Below are positions 5,507-8,781 of a stretch of 8,781 nucleotides of DNA, piece after piece. Position numbers and translations under genes: made by a program. The notes under the pieces were generated by a model. It was given only the letters and a program-made list of their open reading frames with translations, searched no databases and had not been told where the DNA came from. Numbering within the stretch: position 1 is the stretch's first letter; each line of letters opens with the position of its first letter. The DNA comes from Tannerella sp. (GTDB taxonomy: Bacteria; Bacteroidota; Bacteroidia; Bacteroidales; Tannerellaceae). The stretch lies in NCBI GenBank assembly GCA_031275525.1, contig JAISOP010000299.1, positions 1 through 8,781 on the forward strand, read 5' to 3'.

Positions 5507-8500
5507 TTAAAAACCAAGATTTATTCCGAATGAAAACGTTCGCTGGAACGGGTAATAAACGCCGTTGCCGAACTGTTCGGGGTCGTTTCCCTTTACCGGG
5601 ATATGATGGAAGGTGAGCAAGTTCTCGCCGCCGGCGTAAACCCGCATATTCCGGACTTTCACTCTTTGCAGCCATTGCCGCGAAGCGAAGGTATAACCCA
5701 GCGTCACGTTCTTCACGCGCAGGTACGAAGCGTCCTGCAGGTATTTCGTCTGCGCCTTTGCCAGTTCCTTGTCCCAGCCAAGCCCCTGCGACGCCCCGGT
5801 GGTTTTCAGCCTCGGGAAGAAGGCGTCGGGATTATCCTCCGTCCAGTGGTCCAGGTTTTCCACGCTCGCGTTAGCCCACGGGGTCGTATAAATACCCCAG
5901 AAATAGATGCCGTTCGTTCCGTCCGACGGGTAAGCGTCGCGCTTGCCGATGCCTTGCAGGAAGATCCTCAGGTCGAAACCTTTCCAGTCGGCGCCGAGGT
6001 CAATGGAATAGGGAAAACGTTCGCGACTGTTGCCGATGACGGTACGGTCGCCCGGGTCGTCCACCGTATTGTTCCCCTGATTGATTACGTAGTCGTTGTT
6101 CAGGTCGGCGAATCTTATATCGCCTGCCTTGAAGGCGCTGGAGCTGTTGATTGCCGACTGGTTGGCCCAGGCGGCGGCTTCCGCATCGCTTTCAAAATAG
6201 CCCAGCGTGGTATACCCCCAGATTTCGCCCAGTTCCTGTCCTTCGTAGTAATTGCCCAGGTTTTTGGTCGGATTGTCGAAGCGCGTAATCCAGGCGCGGT
6301 TGTCGGCCAGCATCAGCCGGACGCTGTAAGAAAGGGGCGAAGCGCCGACGTTCACGGCGTCGCGCCATCCGACGGTCAGGTCCCAGCCTTTCGTTTTCAG
6401 GTCGGCGGCGTTGGCGCGCGGCGAGCCGGTGCCGAACACGCCGGGCAACGTCTTGCTGGCGGTAAGCATCCCGTCCGTATAGCGGGTATAGACGTCCAGC
6501 GACAAGTCCAGGCGGTTGTCGAGGAACGCCAGGTCGATGGCGCCGTTGACGGTGCGCACCTTTTCCCACGTCAGCGCGCCGGGCGTTGCGCCGGGAGGGT
6601 TCATGGCCTGGGGCCGCGCGCCGTCGATGATGTGACCGATCTGGCCGTTCAGACCCATGCCGGCTATGGTGGGGTAGTAGCCGAGGTTCGACTGGTTGCC
6701 CAGCGAGCCGTATGAAGCGCGCAGTTTCAGGTGGCTGAGCTTTATCGTCTCGTTGACGCCTTCCATAAAACGCTCTTTCGACACGACCCATCCGGCGGAG
6801 TAGGAGGGGAAGAACCCGAAGCGGCTGTCTTTCGAGAAACGCGAACTGCCGTCGTAGCGCCCGTTGGCTTCGAGGATATACCGGTCGTCGAAGATGTAAT
6901 TGAGGCGTCCGAACACGCCGCGCAGGGCATATTCTTCGGTAGCGTGCGTGAAGGTGCGGTTGACCTGCGTCAGCTGAATATCCGGCACGGAGGAGGTAAT
7001 CAGGCGCAGCCCGTTTATTTCCGTGTTGTCGTAGATAAAATGTTCCTGGTTATATCCCATCATGGCGCTCACGAAATGCTTGTCGGCAAACGTTTTGTTG
7101 AAATTCGTGTAGAGGTTGTAGACCGTCAGGCGACTGAGGTTGCGATTTCCTTTTGCATCATGTTCGTCTGCGGTGTTCGTCTTGCCGGGTTTGTTTTGCC
7201 CGGGTATCCGGATGAACGCCTGGTCAACGTTTCCGTTATTCATCCTGAACGTGGCGTCGCCGCTCACGCTCCACACGTTTTTGAGAATATCAAACTTCGT
7301 ATTGAACGACAGCTGCGTTTCGTCGAGAATGTTGCGGAGATAACTCCCCGATAACCCGTTGCCCACATAGCGCCCGGCGCTATACGTGAGGGAGCCGTCG
7401 GGGTTGTAAAGGCCTACCTCCGGAGCGAAAGAATACAGGCGGTAAAAGATGTAATCGCCTTCGCCGGTATCAAACGTCCCAAAATAATCCCTGCGCGAGA
7501 AGGTCGTATTGGAGCCGATCGTCCAGCGGTCGCTCAGGTTATACGTGCCGTTGGCGCGGAAATTGAAACGCTTGTACGTATCGCTGCCGAAGCTGATCAT
7601 GCCGTCCTCCGAGTACAGTCCGCCGCTGACGGAATAGGCCAGTTTTTCGGTCTTCTGCGAAATGCGCACGTTGGCCGTCTGACTGGGCGAAGCGTCGCTT
7701 ATCATCACGTCGAACCAGTTGTAACTGCCGTAGTATTCCCATCGTCCTTCGTTAATCAGCCGGTCGTTCACGCCTCCGTTCTCGCGTCCCGGCCCGACGA
7801 TTTCGGGCAGCGAGGGATCCGCCTTGCGCCGCTCGGCGTATTCGATGGCCGCTGCGGGGTAATAGTTAGGGTCGCCCGTCATGATATTCGATATACGCAT
7901 ATATTCCGGCAGATCCGTCAGCACGTTGGGACGGTTGTCGTATTGCTTGAGACCGTAGATATAGTCGGCGTCGATTTGAATCTTCTCGTTCCTGGCCGTC
8001 TTCGTCGTGACCAGCAGTACGCCGAAAGCGGCGCGCGCGCCGTAGATGGCAGCCGACGAAGCATCTTTCAGTACGGAAATGCTTTCGATATCCGAGGGAT
8101 TGATGCGCGAGAGTTCATCTGCCGACGTCGGGACGTTGTCCACCAGGATAAACGCCTCGCCGCCGTTGATGGACGTATAGCCGCGGATATTGATACCCGG
8201 CGTAGCGATAGCCTTACCCGAAGGCCGGGTAATATTCAGGTTGGGCGCCAGCCCTTGCAGGGCGGTATTGACGCTGGTTACGCTACGGCTTTCCAGCGCC
8301 TTGGCCGACACGGTCGACACCGCGCCGGAGAGGTTGACCTTCTTCTGCGTCCCGTACCCGACGACGACCACTTCGTCCAGCGCCTGCGTGTCCTCCGCCA
8401 GCGCGACGTTCAGCGTCGTCCGTCCGCCGACCTTGATTTCCTGCCTGGCAAATCCTATATACGAAAATACCAGCACGGGATTTTCGCCGGCAACGGTGAT

Positions 8501-8713
8501 GTTATAATTTCCGCCGGCATCGCTTATCACGCCCGTGGTGCTTCCCTTAACGGAAATGTTTACTCCCGGAAGGCCTTCGCCGTTCGCGTCGGTCACCGTT
8601 CCCCTGACACTGACGCTTTGCGCATGGAGCGAAAGCGTACACATACATATACATGCGGCTGTACAGAACAGTTTCCGCAATACATTCGGTTCAAAAAATT
8701 TCTGTTTAATCAT
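5507..8713 (-). CDS. SusC/RagA-like TonB-dependent outer-membrane transporter
   Basis: A 1068-residue protein. The signal peptide covers residues 1-32 (LFCTAACICMCTLSLHAQ). A carboxypeptidase-regulatory-like domain follows directly (about 33-107, VRGTVTDANGEGLPGVNISV). There is no preceding STN domain, so direct signalling to an anti-sigma factor is unlikely. Next comes the SusC signature DEVVVVGYGTQKK (113-125), the plug (about 125-238), which ends with the family hallmark SVLKDASSAAIYGARAAFGV, and then a beta-barrel to the C-terminus. The final residues FSFGINLGF end in Phe, as outer-membrane barrel proteins usually do. The barrel imports the ligand delivered by the SusD partner, powered by TonB-ExbBD. 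The start ATG is the one that gives a complete signal peptide, behind an A-rich leader. First gene of the operon. Large open frames on the opposite strand (for example 5603-6715) are antisense shadows. Confidence 0.97.
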   Translation of the reverse strand: MIKQKFFEPNVLRKLFCTAACICMCTLSLHAQSVSVRGTVTDANGEGLPGVNISVKGSTTGVISDAGGNYNITVAGENPVLVFSYIGFARQEIKVGGRTTLNVALAEDTQALDEVVVVGYGTQKKVNLSGAVSTVSAKALESRSVTSVNTALQGLAPNLNITRPSGKAIATPGINIRGYTSINGGEAFILVDNVPTSADELSRINPSDIESISVLKDASSAAIYGARAAFGVLLVTTKTARNEKIQIDADYIYGLKQYDNRPNVLTDLPEYMRISNIMTGDPNYYPAAAIEYAERRKADPSLPEIVGPGRENGGVNDRLINEGRWEYYGSYNWFDVMISDASPSQTANVRISQKTEKLAYSVSGGLYSEDGMISFGSDTYKRFNFRANGTYNLSDRWTIGSNTTFSRRDYFGTFDTGEGDYIFYRLYSFAPEVGLYNPDGSLTYSAGRYVGNGLSGSYLRNILDETQLSFNTKFDILKNVWSVSGDATFRMNNGNVDQAFIRIPGQNKPGKTNTADEHDAKGNRNLSRLTVYNLYTNFNKTFADKHFVSAMMGYNQEHFIYDNTEINGLRLITSSVPDIQLTQVNRTFTHATEEYALRGVFGRLNYIFDDRYILEANGRYDGSSRFSKDSRFGFFPSYSAGWVVSKERFMEGVNETIKLSHLKLRASYGSLGNQSNLGYYPTIAGMGLNGQIGHIIDGARPQAMNPPGATPGALTWEKVRTVNGAIDLAFLDNRLDLSLDVYTRYTDGMLTASKTLPGVFGTGSPRANAADLKTKGWDLTVGWRDAVNVGASPLSYSVRLMLADNRAWITRFDNPTKNLGNYYEGQELGEIWGYTTLGYFESDAEAAAWANQSAINSSSAFKAGDIRFADLNNDYVINQGNNTVDDPGDRTVIGNSRERFPYSIDLGADWKGFDLRIFLQGIGKRDAYPSDGTNGIYFWGIYTTPWANASVENLDHWTEDNPDAFFPRLKTTGASQGLGWDKELAKAQTKYLQDASYLRVKNVTLGYTFASRQWLQRVKVRNMRVYAGGENLLTFHHIPVKGNDPEQFGNGVYYPFQRTFSFGINLGF

Positions 8714-8781
8714 AATGATTTTATTTGGTTTGAATTTTACTTTATTATTTTATTTTTGATGAGCAGTTTTTCATCGTTTTT
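8714..8781 (-). promoter_or_regulatory. A/T-rich leader of the SusC gene (partial)
   Basis: The last 68 bases of the window are the upstream leader of the SusC-like gene. They are strongly A/T-rich, and directly before the ATG read AAATAAAATCATT, with no Shine-Dalgarno, as is usual in Bacteroidota. No TAnnTTTG box is present on the coding strand, so the operon promoter, and any regulator gene, probably lie beyond the right edge. Confidence 0.45.

Overview
The window reads as a piece of a Bacteroidota chromosome, most likely Bacteroidales. The evidence is a SusC/SusD pair with the family's hallmark motifs, a lipoprotein with an acidic stretch after its cysteine, A-rich gene leaders without clear Shine-Dalgarno sequences, and a perfect match to the Bacteroides-type promoter (TTTG, 19 nt, TAnnTTTG). 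The genes look GC-rich for Bacteroides itself. The genus cannot be named from the sequence.

Left part (1-2155): an accessory, repeat-rich intergenic landscape with one gene. Positions 1-355 hold no credible gene, only hairpin and REP-like repeats and a terminator-like hairpin (201-230). Positions 363-950 are a tandem array of 21-bp units: 15 near-identical copies in the centre, flanked by decayed copies that stay exactly in 21-bp phase, 28 units in all. A Bacteroides-type promoter (788-818) lies in the first decayed units to the right of the centre and points at a 220-residue uncharacterised protein (997-1659, + strand). An imperfect inverted repeat of about 70 bp (148-220 and 1961-2030) brackets terminator, array, promoter and gene. 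Positions 1660-2155 again contain only repeats.

Right part (2157-8781): a leftward three-gene operon. It is transcribed in the order SusC-like TonB-dependent transporter (8713 to 5507), SusD-like lipoprotein (5488 to 3674), then a lipoprotein with two BIG2 Ig-like domains and a LamG/ConA-like domain (3520 to 2252). It ends in a strong intrinsic terminator (2157-2205). SusD would capture a ligand, probably a glycan, at the cell surface and pass it into the SusC barrel for TonB-driven import. The third protein occupies the place of a surface glycan-binding protein. No glycoside hydrolase, lyase or regulator is in the window, so the substrate is not predictable. The promoter of this operon is probably beyond the right edge.

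The operon and the 220-residue gene converge, with a repeat-filled gap between them. The least explained part of the window is the 21-bp array with its promoter and gene. I see no complete defence system, integrase, transposase, CRISPR array, tRNA or rRNA.
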